This document shows positions 18,372 to 25,596 of a DNA stretch of 64,000 nucleotides, piece after piece. How positions within the stretch are numbered: position 1 is the stretch's first letter; each line of letters starts with the position of its first letter. Source of the DNA: CAVVXN01 sp963772585. Lineage in GTDB: Bacteria; Planctomycetota; PLA2; JAEUHO01. The stretch is from contig CAVYXV010000014.1 in assembly GCA_963772585.1 (NCBI GenBank), positions 124,001-188,000 of the forward strand, in the 5' to 3' direction. The position numbers and the translations under genes were made by a program. The notes beneath the pieces were generated by a model. The model was not told the origin of the DNA. It saw only the letters and a list, made by a program, of their open reading frames with translations, and did not search any database.

Positions 18372-18629
18372 GCGGCGGCTCCTCCCGAGGGCAGCGGGAG
18401 AACCTACCGCCGGCGGCGGGGCCGTGGCGGAGAGGCCGACCGGGTCAAGAGGCCCAATCGAGGGGGTGCCGGGCGATGCGCCCGTGTCCGTCCTCGCGGG
18501 CGAGGAGGTACCCCGGCCGCTCGCCACCCGGCTCTCCATCTCCCTCGCCGCAGGGACGGGCGCCTTCCCATCGTCCGGGCCGATGCCCATCCCGGAGGAC
18601 GCGAGCCGCCGGCGCGTCCCCTTGGGGTC

Positions 18630-18770
18630 GCCGACGAGGAGCAACGCAGCCATCGGGCGGGAGATGCGTACGACCGATTCGCCATGCGGGATCCCTCTCG
18701 CCCGCCGGATTCGCCTCCTTGGAGTCCTCCCGGCCCCGGACACGAGGGCCGCGCGATTCCACGCCAGTTC
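18630..18770 (+). repeat. Dispersed repeat R2, copy B
   Basis: Collinear with copy A: ATCGGGCGGGAGATGCGTAC, CGACCGATTCGCC, CCTCCTTGGAG, CGGCCCCGGACACGAGGGCC. The core GACGAGGAGCAACGC also matches the 165-bp element, so R2 and that element may be related. A short piece of the same 3' region recurs at about 24588-24630. The remainder of 18372-18899 shows no gene. Confidence 0.7.
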
Positions 18771-18899
18771 GTGGGTAGTGCAGGCTCGCCTGCATGGTGA
18801 CTCCCTGCTCGTGCCTTCCCTTCGCGAACAAAGCCTGGCCCCGCAAGGCGAACGGAACGAGAATCGTCCGAAGTGGTGGCGTGGCGAGGAGATCGAACG

Positions 18900-19808
18900 A
18901 TGAAACACCGGGGCGTCGTGATCGTGCTGGCGGCGGCGATCGGCGTCGTGCTCGTGGGGAGCGCGCTCGCCAAGGAGGAGCGGATCCCGGCGAAGGAGGG
19001 CTATCGCCGCCTCGTCGCGGTGACCACGCCCGACGCCGCGCCGGCCCACCCCGAGGCCTGGCCCGCGTCCTTGGTCGAACATCGCGATTGGCGCGGCACA
19101 CCCGAGCAGATCGACGCCTGGCGCGGAGAGGGGCTCGCGCGGCTTTCGGGGGCGAAGCTTGGACGCGTGGAAGAGGCGGAAGACCGAGCCTTCGTCCACG
19201 TGCGCGAGGCGATGGGCGAGGCGATCGTGCCTCTTCGCTGGAACGCCGATCACTGGGAGCTTGCCGCGCCGATGGAGTGGATCGTGAAGGGCGCGGCGCT
19301 GGACGCGGCGAACGGCGACGGCCCGGCGACCGTCCGCCTCACCGCACGGACGACGAACGATCCCTACGGCAGCAGCGCGTTCTCCTTCGCGCACGTGACC
19401 CAGGACCCGGAGCAGTGCCTGAACCGGATGGATCTCTGGTACTGCCACAACGGAGACCTCCACGTCGTGGGGGACGGCGGATTCCTCGACCGGGGGAGGC
19501 AACGTCTCTCGAAGGCGGGGGATCTTCCCTTCGGCGAGGAGGAGGAGTGGTCGCGCATCGTCCCCGCGCGGGAAGGCCACCTCTACGTCCTGCACGCCGC
19601 CAGCCATCGAGACCGCGACTTCTTCGTCGCCCTGCGTCTGAAGAACGCGACGAAGGAAGCGGTCGAGTTGGAGTGGAAGCTCTTGTCGCTGGGGGAGGGA
19701 GCGCCGGCATCCATCCACGAAGCGCAGCCCTGGAAGCCGGTGGACGAGAACATGGGATTGCCGGGGGCGGATGGAACCGCGGGCCGCTGCGGACGGAACG
19801 CCCACTGA
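18900..19808 (+). CDS. Exported protein of unknown function
   Basis: 302 residues. The ATG follows GAGGAG at -15 to -10. Residues 1-24 form a signal peptide (VVIVLAAAIGVVLVGSALA). The mature protein is mixed alpha/beta with Trp-rich stretches such as LVEHRDWRGTPEQIDAWRGEG and NRMDLWYCHNGDLHVVGDGGF; two cysteines lie near the centre and one near the end. No family is recognised and no catalytic motif can be assigned. It stands alone between a repeat region and the por operon. Confidence 0.6.
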   Translation: MKHRGVVIVLAAAIGVVLVGSALAKEERIPAKEGYRRLVAVTTPDAAPAHPEAWPASLVEHRDWRGTPEQIDAWRGEGLARLSGAKLGRVEEAEDRAFVHVREAMGEAIVPLRWNADHWELAAPMEWIVKGAALDAANGDGPATVRLTARTTNDPYGSSAFSFAHVTQDPEQCLNRMDLWYCHNGDLHVVGDGGFLDRGRQRLSKAGDLPFGEEEEWSRIVPAREGHLYVLHAASHRDRDFFVALRLKNATKEAVELEWKLLSLGEGAPASIHEAQPWKPVDENMGLPGADGTAGRCGRNAH

Positions 19809-19858
19809 GCGACCGGGTGTCGCCCGCGGGTTCCCGAGCGCGTCCGTCTCTTCGAGAT

Positions 19859-19873
19859 TGCGAGTCACTCGCA
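19859..19873. promoter_or_regulatory. Palindrome upstream of the por operon
   Basis: TGCGAGTCACTCGCA, seven-base arms around one central base, 109 bp before the first por start and 50 bp after the previous stop. A TTTCTTCGTT stretch follows. Either an operator for the por operon or a weak terminator of the upstream gene. Confidence 0.4.
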
Positions 19874-19981
19874 GTCGTTTCTTCGTTCCCTTTCCGGGTC
19901 GTTCGGGAACACGCCGCGCCGCAAGCGGGATGGTAGCGCTTGCCAACGAGCGGCACGGGCGGAGAATCGCGCCGGAGACCG

Positions 19982-20650
19982 ATGGACGACTCGCGCGTCG
20001 CGTTCCGAAGACCCGGTTCCGAGGGAGGGACCCCCGGCGACCTTCCGGCGGCGCGGACGACGCTCCGCGAGATCCGCTTCGCCGGGCGCGGCGGTCACGG
20101 CGTCGTGACCGCCGGGGAGCTGCTCGGACGCGCGGCGCTGCTCGAGGGGCGGTTCGCCCAGGCGATCCCCACGTTCGGGCCCGAGCGCCGCGGCGCGCTG
20201 GCCCAGTGCACGGTGCGGATCTCCGGCGAGCCCGTGCTGCTCAAGTGCAACTCGCTGCACCCGGACGTGCTGGTGGTCTTCGACCCGACGATCTGGCAGA
20301 TGGCGCCCGTGACGATCGGGCTCGGCCAGGGGGGCGTGCTGATCTTCAACACCAAGGCGGCGGCCGAGTCGGTCGAGGCCGACCTCCGGTCCGGGGCCTA
20401 CGCGTCCCGGCTCGCGTTCGACGACGCGCGGGTCCTCACGCTCGACGCCACGGGGATCGCGCTCGAGGTCCTGGGGCGGCCGATCATGAACACCGCGATG
20501 CTCGGCGCGTTGGCGGCCGCCACCGCCGATGTGTCGCTGACGTCGGTCGAGGCGGTCCTCGAGGAGCACTTCGGGCCCCTCGCCGGAGCGAACGTGGAGG
20601 CCGCCCGCGCCGGGCACGCGGCCGTTGCGAAAGGAGGCCGGGATGGCTGA
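19982..20650 (+). CDS. porC: 2-oxoacid:ferredoxin oxidoreductase, gamma subunit
   Basis: 222 residues; start taken at the ATG of MDDSRVAF. The gamma-subunit pattern is clear: REIRFAGRGGHGVVTAGELLGRAA near residue 30, then FGPERRGALAQCTVRIS and a nucleotide-type fold to the end. This subunit helps bind CoA in the pyruvate/2-ketoisovalerate ferredoxin oxidoreductase complex. First of four tightly packed genes in the order gamma-delta-alpha-beta, the arrangement of four-subunit enzymes. Pyruvate versus branched-chain substrate is not decided by sequence alone. Its stop overlaps the delta start by 8 nt. Confidence 0.88.
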   Translation: MDDSRVAFRRPGSEGGTPGDLPAARTTLREIRFAGRGGHGVVTAGELLGRAALLEGRFAQAIPTFGPERRGALAQCTVRISGEPVLLKCNSLHPDVLVVFDPTIWQMAPVTIGLGQGGVLIFNTKAAAESVEADLRSGAYASRLAFDDARVLTLDATGIALEVLGRPIMNTAMLGALAAATADVSLTSVEAVLEEHFGPLAGANVEAARAGHAAVAKGGRDG

Positions 20651-20936
20651 GCCCACGGGCATGGCGCGCTACGAGGCCTTCGTACGGGACGCGCGGGGCA
20701 CGCTCACCTACACCCCCGGCTGGTGCCTGGACAACAAGACCGGGGCTTGGCGGGCCATGCGTCCGGTCAAGGACGAGGAGCGCTGCAACGACTGCGGGCT
20801 CTGCTGGCTCTACTGCCCCGAGGGCTGCATCACCCACGGCACGCACGAGATCGACTACGCCTACTGCAAGGGCTGCGGCATCTGCGTCGTCGAGTGCAAG
20901 CGGGGCGCCTTGACGATCGAGCGGGAAGGCGAATGA
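20643..20936 (+). CDS. porD: 2-oxoacid:ferredoxin oxidoreductase, delta (ferredoxin) subunit
   Basis: 97 residues. Two classical [4Fe-4S] motifs, CNDCGLCWLYCPEGC and CKGCGICVVECKRG, identify the polyferredoxin-type delta subunit that passes electrons from the beta subunit to external ferredoxin. The preceding ~40 residues carry the AWRAMRPV segment common to PorD. Start at ATG 20643, overlapping porC; its stop overlaps porA by 4 nt. Confidence 0.92.
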   Translation: MAEPTGMARYEAFVRDARGTLTYTPGWCLDNKTGAWRAMRPVKDEERCNDCGLCWLYCPEGCITHGTHEIDYAYCKGCGICVVECKRGALTIEREGE

Positions 20937-22153
20937 CCACTCGCTTCTGGAACGGCAACATGGCCGCCGCCCGGGCGGCGAAGCAGGCCCGCGTCCAGGT
21001 GGTCGCCGCGTACCCGATCACGCCCCAGACCCACACGGTGGAGCACCTCTCCGAGTTCGTCGCCGACGGCGAGCTCGCCGCCGAGATGATCAAGGTGGAG
21101 TCGGAGCACTCGGCGCTCTCGGCCTGCCTCGGCGCCTCGTCGGTGGGAGCCCGGACCTTCACGGCCTCCTGCTCGCAGGGGCTGCAGTTGATGAGCGAGG
21201 TCATGTACCTGACCTCCGGCATGCGCTTCCCCGTGGTGATGGCGATCGCCAACCGGACGCTCTCCGCCCCCGTGAACATCTGGCCGGATCACCAGGACAC
21301 GCTCGTGAACCGCGACGCGGGGTGGATCCAGCTCTACGCCGGCTCCGTCCAGGAGGTCTACGACCTCGTCCTGCTCGCCTTCCGGATCGCCGAGGATCCG
21401 CGGGTGTGGCTGCCTGCGATCGTGGCCTACGACGGGTTCATCCTCTCGCACGCCTCGGAGCCGGTGGAGGCGCTGGAGCAGGACGTTGCCGATCGCCTGA
21501 TCGGCCCGCCCGGCGTCACCGAGCGCCCCGTGCTCGACCCGAAGCACCCGCTCCAGTTCGGCGAGGTCCTCTTTCCCGAGTGGTACCCGGACTACGAGTA
21601 CAAGAAGCACGTGGCACTGCGCGACAGCACCCTCGTGATCGAGGAGGCCTTCGCGGCGCTGGCCGACGCCACGGGTCGTCGCTACGGCCTCGTCGAGGCC
21701 GACGGCGTCGAAGGTGCCGAGATCGTCCTCGTGGGGCTCGGTTCCATGATGCAGACGGCCCGTCACACGGCGCGCGACCTCCGCGCCCGCGGGGAGAAGG
21801 TCGGTGTCCTGACGCTCCGCTCCTTCCGCCCGTTCCCGGAGGAGGAGGTGCGGGCGGCCCTGGGGGAAGCGTCCACCGTCGTCGTGCTGGACCGCGATAT
21901 CGGCTACGGAACGAGCGGCATGGTCTACCCCGACGTCACGCGGGCGCTGTACCACGCCGAGCGCCGGCCGCGGCTCCTCGATTGCGTCGTGGGGACGGGC
22001 GGGAAGGACATCACGCCGAAGACCATCGAGCGGTGCGTCGAGCTCGCCCGGCAGGATCTGGGCGGGAAGACCGTCCTCTGGCCCGACGCCCGCGGTCCCG
22101 AGGAGGGCATCCCGTGGACCGCGTCGCCGGCCCCGGCGGCGGGAGGGCGCTGA
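20933..22153 (+). CDS. porA: 2-oxoacid:ferredoxin oxidoreductase, alpha subunit
   Basis: 406 residues from ATG 20933. Domain I begins with GNMAAARAAKQARVQVVAAYPITPQT and carries the conserved KVESEHSALSACLGAS region contacting thiamine diphosphate; domain II follows with EIVLVGLGSMMQTARHTARDLRARG and VVVLDRDIGYGTSG. Length fits the separate alpha subunit of four-subunit enzymes. It combines with beta to decarboxylate a 2-oxoacid to acyl-CoA with reduction of ferredoxin, or the reverse carboxylation. The operon indicates a low-potential ferredoxin economy. Confidence 0.92.
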   Translation: MTTRFWNGNMAAARAAKQARVQVVAAYPITPQTHTVEHLSEFVADGELAAEMIKVESEHSALSACLGASSVGARTFTASCSQGLQLMSEVMYLTSGMRFPVVMAIANRTLSAPVNIWPDHQDTLVNRDAGWIQLYAGSVQEVYDLVLLAFRIAEDPRVWLPAIVAYDGFILSHASEPVEALEQDVADRLIGPPGVTERPVLDPKHPLQFGEVLFPEWYPDYEYKKHVALRDSTLVIEEAFAALADATGRRYGLVEADGVEGAEIVLVGLGSMMQTARHTARDLRARGEKVGVLTLRSFRPFPEEEVRAALGEASTVVVLDRDIGYGTSGMVYPDVTRALYHAERRPRLLDCVVGTGGKDITPKTIERCVELARQDLGGKTVLWPDARGPEEGIPWTASPAPAAGGR

Positions 22154-22154
22154 C

Positions 22155-23057
22155 ATGGCCGTGCGGCTGAAGGACCTCCCGGCGGTCGAGCACCTCTCCA
22201 CGGGGAACCTCGCGTGCGCGGGCTGTCCCGAGACGCTGGGGTTCCGTCACGTCCTGAAGGCGCTCGGCGACAACACGATCGTCATCAACGCGACGGGCTG
22301 CCTCGCGGTCGTGATGCAGATGGCGGTGCCGAAGGTGCCCCACTTCCACGTGCTGCTCGAGAACGCCCCGGCCGTCATCTCGGGGATCGACGCGGCGCTG
22401 AGGGCCATGGGCAAGCGCGAGGGCGTGAACCTGCTCGTCGTCGCCGGGGACGGCGGAACGGCCGACATCGGCCTCTCGGCGCTCTCCAGCGCCGTCGAGC
22501 GCGGGCAGGACTTCGTCTACGTCTGCTTCGACAACGAGAGCTACATGAACACGGGCGGGCAGCGGAGCGGCACCACGCCGTTCGGCGCCCGCACCTCCAC
22601 CACGCCGGTCGGCAAGGTGACGAAGGGCGAGACGCGGCTTCCGGCGCTCCGGAAGGACATGGTCGAGATCATGGCCGCGCACCACATCCCCTATGCCGCC
22701 TCGACCTCCGTCGGCTATCCGCTCGACCTCGTCGAGCGCGTGAGGAAGGCCGCCGCCGTCCGCGGTCCGTCCTACATCCACTGCCACTCGCCCTGCCCGA
22801 CGGGTTGGGGCATGGCGTCGGAGGAGACGGTCCACGTGGCGCGTCTCGCCGTCCAGACGGGGTGCGTCGTCCTGTACGAGGTCGAGGACGGCGTGCGGCG
22901 GATCACCCAGAAGGTCGGCCGGCGAAAGCCCGTCGTCGAGTACCTGAAGCCCCAGCGACGTTTCCGCCACGTCGTGGAAGACGAGGATGCCCTCGCCGCC
23001 GTGCAGATGGGCGTGGACGAGAGCTACGAGCGCTTCCGGGCGCGGTGCGCGCTCTGA
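22155..23057 (+). CDS. porB: 2-oxoacid:ferredoxin oxidoreductase, beta (thiamine-diphosphate) subunit
   Basis: 300 residues. Cluster-binding cysteines start with LACAGCPETLGFR and include NATGCLAVV and a late QTGCVVLYE; the thiamine-diphosphate/Mg motif is GDGGTADIGLSALSSAVERG followed by CFDNESYMNTGGQRSGTTP. These are the standard PorB features. The start lies one nt after the porA stop, so translation is coupled. No downstream member beyond the 71-residue protein appears to belong to the enzyme itself. Confidence 0.92.
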   Translation: MAVRLKDLPAVEHLSTGNLACAGCPETLGFRHVLKALGDNTIVINATGCLAVVMQMAVPKVPHFHVLLENAPAVISGIDAALRAMGKREGVNLLVVAGDGGTADIGLSALSSAVERGQDFVYVCFDNESYMNTGGQRSGTTPFGARTSTTPVGKVTKGETRLPALRKDMVEIMAAHHIPYAASTSVGYPLDLVERVRKAAAVRGPSYIHCHSPCPTGWGMASEETVHVARLAVQTGCVVLYEVEDGVRRITQKVGRRKPVVEYLKPQRRFRHVVEDEDALAAVQMGVDESYERFRARCAL

Positions 23058-23080
23058 GCAACGAGCGAAGGGAGCAACGG

Positions 23081-23296
23081 ATGGATGGGCAACAGTCGGT
23101 CGGCTTCCGGGTGACCCGCGTCTGGTGCCGGCGCGTGGAGCGGCAGTTGACGCTCGCCGAGCACGAGGGCTGTCCCTACTGCTTCGAGGCAGAGGAGCTG
23201 GCGAGCGCCCGCCACGAGCGGTTCTGCGATTTCCGTCCGGGCGAGGATCCGATCCACTTCGGCTTCCCCGAGGACCGCGGTCGCTACCGCCGCTGA
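23081..23296 (+). CDS. Small cysteine/histidine-rich protein at the end of the por operon
   Basis: 71 residues. The ATG at 23081 follows GGGAG. A central CPYCFEAEELASARHERFC segment has the C-x2-C...H...C spacing of a small zinc- or cluster-binding finger, followed by an acidic/Pro C-terminus. It starts 23 nt after porB, so it is probably co-transcribed. I do not recognise the family. It might be a zinc-ribbon-like adaptor, but nothing ties it biochemically to the oxidoreductase. Confidence 0.6.
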   Translation: MDGQQSVGFRVTRVWCRRVERQLTLAEHEGCPYCFEAEELASARHERFCDFRPGEDPIHFGFPEDRGRYRR

Positions 23297-23358
23297 CGGA
23301 CGCCGCCCGCCAACGGGCGCCCGCTGTGTACCCACCCCGCCCCTACGATCCGAGGGCC

Positions 23359-24573
23359 GTGAGACGCTACGCGCTCGTCTTCCCCCTCGTGTTGACCCTC
23401 GCCCTTGCGGTGACCTCCGCGGCCGGCGAGACGCCGGCCCCACGGCACCGGATCCTCGTCGAGCTCTTCACCTCGCAGGGGTGAAGCTCCTGCCCCCCGG
23501 CCGAGGAGTTCCTCGGCAAGCTCTCCCTCTCCGAGCACCGCGACGGCGTGGTCCTGCTCGCCTGGCACGTGGACTACTGGGACGACCTCGGCTGGGAGGA
23601 TCCCTTCGCGTCCGAGACCTGGACGAAGCGCCAGCGCGACTACGTGCGGGCGAAGCGGTTGCGAGGCCTCGTGACGCCACAACTCGTCGTGGGGAACCGG
23701 GCGGCCCGGGGGGACTGGAGGGACCGGCTGGCCGAACAGGCGGACCGACCCGTTGCGGCGGCGATCGAGGCCGACCTCGGCACCGACGCGGGACGTGTCG
23801 TCGCGACGATCCGCATCGACCACGTCGCCAAGGACCTTCCGGACTCCGCCGTCGTCCGCCCCGTCCTCTACCGGCGGCGGGCCTCGACGGACGTTCCCGC
23901 CGGCGAGAACGCCGGCCACACGCTTCTGGAGTCCTTCGTCGTGCTCGCCGTCGGGAAGCCCGAGCCGGTGAGGACGGTCGTCGGGAAGGGCACGGCGGTG
24001 GGCTTCCCGCGGCCCGACGGCATCGCCGCCGCGGACCTCGGGATCGCGGTCCTCGTCGAGGACGCGGCGACGATGACCACCTACGAGTGCCGATCCTTCC
24101 CGCTCGCGCCTGCCCCGACCGACGTCCTCGTGGTCGCGGGCGAGGCGGCGCGACGCCGGGAGACGATCGCCGCGCTCGGGGAGGGGGCGAAGCGCGCGGG
24201 GGCCGTATTGCAGGAGCGCGGCTCCCCTGCGCCCGATGGACGCGGGAGGATCTTCGTCGTGGGTGTGGGCGACGCCGCGCGCGCGGCGATCGCCCTCGCC
24301 GGCGAGGAGGGGATGTCTCCCGTCGGCCTGATCCTCGTCGCGCCCGACGGCGACGGGGACGCGGAGGCCGTCGCGGCGCTCCCCGCTCCGCTGCCCGTGC
24401 TGTGGGTGGAGTACGAGTTGGCAGGCGGCGATCGACCCTCGACCCCGGCACTCCTCCAGCGTCTCGAGGGGGCGGGGCACCCGGTGACCCGCCATGTCGG
24501 GAAGGGCGAGTCGCCGCGCGCAATCCTCGAAGGCGCCGCCCTGGACATCCTGTACTGGGCCCACACGCGCTGA
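23359..24573 (+). CDS. DUF1223 thioredoxin-fold selenoprotein (in-frame TGA read as Sec), with extra C-terminal domain
   Basis: The same frame runs from GTG 23359 to 24573 with one interruption, TGA at 23482-23484. This codon is exactly where DUF1223 proteins have the first cysteine of ELFTSQGC-SSCPPA, so the product would contain a UxxC redox motif (Sec42, Cys45). Downstream the family sequence continues without fault (LLAWHVDYWDDLGW, GLVTPQLVVGN). A 7-bp hairpin begins 15 nt after the TGA (23500-23517). Residues 1-24 form a signal peptide, so the enzyme is periplasmic. DUF1223 members are usually ~250 aa; this one is 404, the last ~150 residues resembling a small alpha/beta-hydrolase-like fold. 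A TACGAT box lies 9 nt before the start. The role is probably thiol/disulfide redox chemistry. A nonsense mutation is the alternative, judged unlikely. Confidence 0.85.
23485..23517 (+). promoter_or_regulatory. Candidate bacterial SECIS hairpin
   Basis: Directly after the TGA: a 15-nt spacer, then GCCGAGG, loop AGTT, and CCTCGGC (23500-23517), a perfect 7-bp stem. Bacterial SECIS elements lie within the coding region at this distance, with a G in the first two apical-loop bases, as here (A-G). SelB would bind the hairpin. Confidence 0.7.
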
Positions 24574-24626
24574 CCCGTACCGCGCCCGGGCCGCGCGACT
24601 CGACGTCCGTTCGCTGGGAATGCAGG

Positions 24627-25232
24627 CTAGAGCCCCGCGTCCCCCCCGGGCGGCGCACCCTCTTCGCCGTCGGCGTCGAGCGCAGAGGCGTCGTCGGACG
24701 CGGCGTGCCGTCGTCGCATCGCCGTGCGTCTCGGTGGGGGGCCGAGGGTCTGGAGCCCCTGGAAGGCGATCCACCCGAATCCGAGCAGCGTGGCGTAGGC
24801 ACCGATCTCCCAGTCGATCCCGCCGAGCGCCCCTTCCGCGCTCATGAGGTGGTCGAAGCGAAGCAGGAAGAGAAGCGTTCCCGCGAGTCCCAACACCCCG
24901 AGCCAGAGTCGGGCCCGGGACGACGTCGGCGCGAGGAGGGCGAGCACGCCCAGCACGAAGACCAGGACGTAGACCCAGTGGAGCCAGGCGTGTTCGCCGG
25001 TGAAGAGGCTCTCGCCGGGCTCGTCGGGGGCGGGAACGCCGGGCGACTCCTGGCGGGCCTTGGCCGCGAGATCGCCGAGCTCCCCCGTGCCCTTCACGTC
25101 GGGCAGGGCGTTTCGGAGAAGCTGGTGCCCCTGGAACGTGATCGGGCCGCAACTGGCGAACGGGAAGGCGGTCATCCCGACCAACACGAGAAGCGGAACC
25201 AGTCGTCCGAGGGAGAACCCGTACCCACCCAT
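24627..25232 (-). CDS. Multi-span membrane protein of unknown function
   Basis: 201 residues. ATG 25232 follows GGGAGGTG. There are about four hydrophobic segments: 9-28, 83-100, 107-126 and 135-155; the C-terminal ~45 residues are charged and cytoplasmic (RRTAMRRRHAASDD). A short motif FASCGPITFQGHQLL after the first helix stands out, possibly a periplasmic loop. No family recognised. It is convergent with the selenoprotein gene, with 53 bp between them. Confidence 0.6.
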   Translation of the reverse strand: MGGYGFSLGRLVPLLVLVGMTAFPFASCGPITFQGHQLLRNALPDVKGTGELGDLAAKARQESPGVPAPDEPGESLFTGEHAWLHWVYVLVFVLGVLALLAPTSSRARLWLGVLGLAGTLLFLLRFDHLMSAEGALGGIDWEIGAYATLLGFGWIAFQGLQTLGPPPRRTAMRRRHAASDDASALDADGEEGAPPGGDAGL

Positions 25233-25596
25233 CGACACCTCCCGGCGGCGGGCCGACACGACCCTCTGCGCCACGACGGATGCTACCGCGCGGACCCGTA
25301 CCGAGGGTCCGTTCTCTTGCTCGACGTGCGCCCGGCGCGGCGGACATGACGCCGGTGCGTTGCCGTCGGGCCGCCACGGGTGGTTGGGCGGGTCGGGTCT
25401 TGCAGGAGAGGTGAGGACGCTCGCCGGGTTGCGCGGCCACGGCACCTTGCGCGTCCGGTTCGGCGGCGCTTCGGCCGGGACGCTCCTTGTCGGGATCCTC
25501 CTCGCGCCCTTCACGGTGGGGCGGATGCCGGCCGACGGGTTCGTGCGCGACGGGCCGCCGCCCCTCGATCTCCCTCGAGCCGGCGAGCGGACGAGG

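Noticed and set aside
23359..23484. Reading the 41-codon frame before the TGA as a short separate gene, and the part after it as another gene starting at a GTG near 23548
   Set aside because: Both parts are one DUF1223 protein in the same frame; the break falls on the redox-active position and a SECIS-like hairpin follows.
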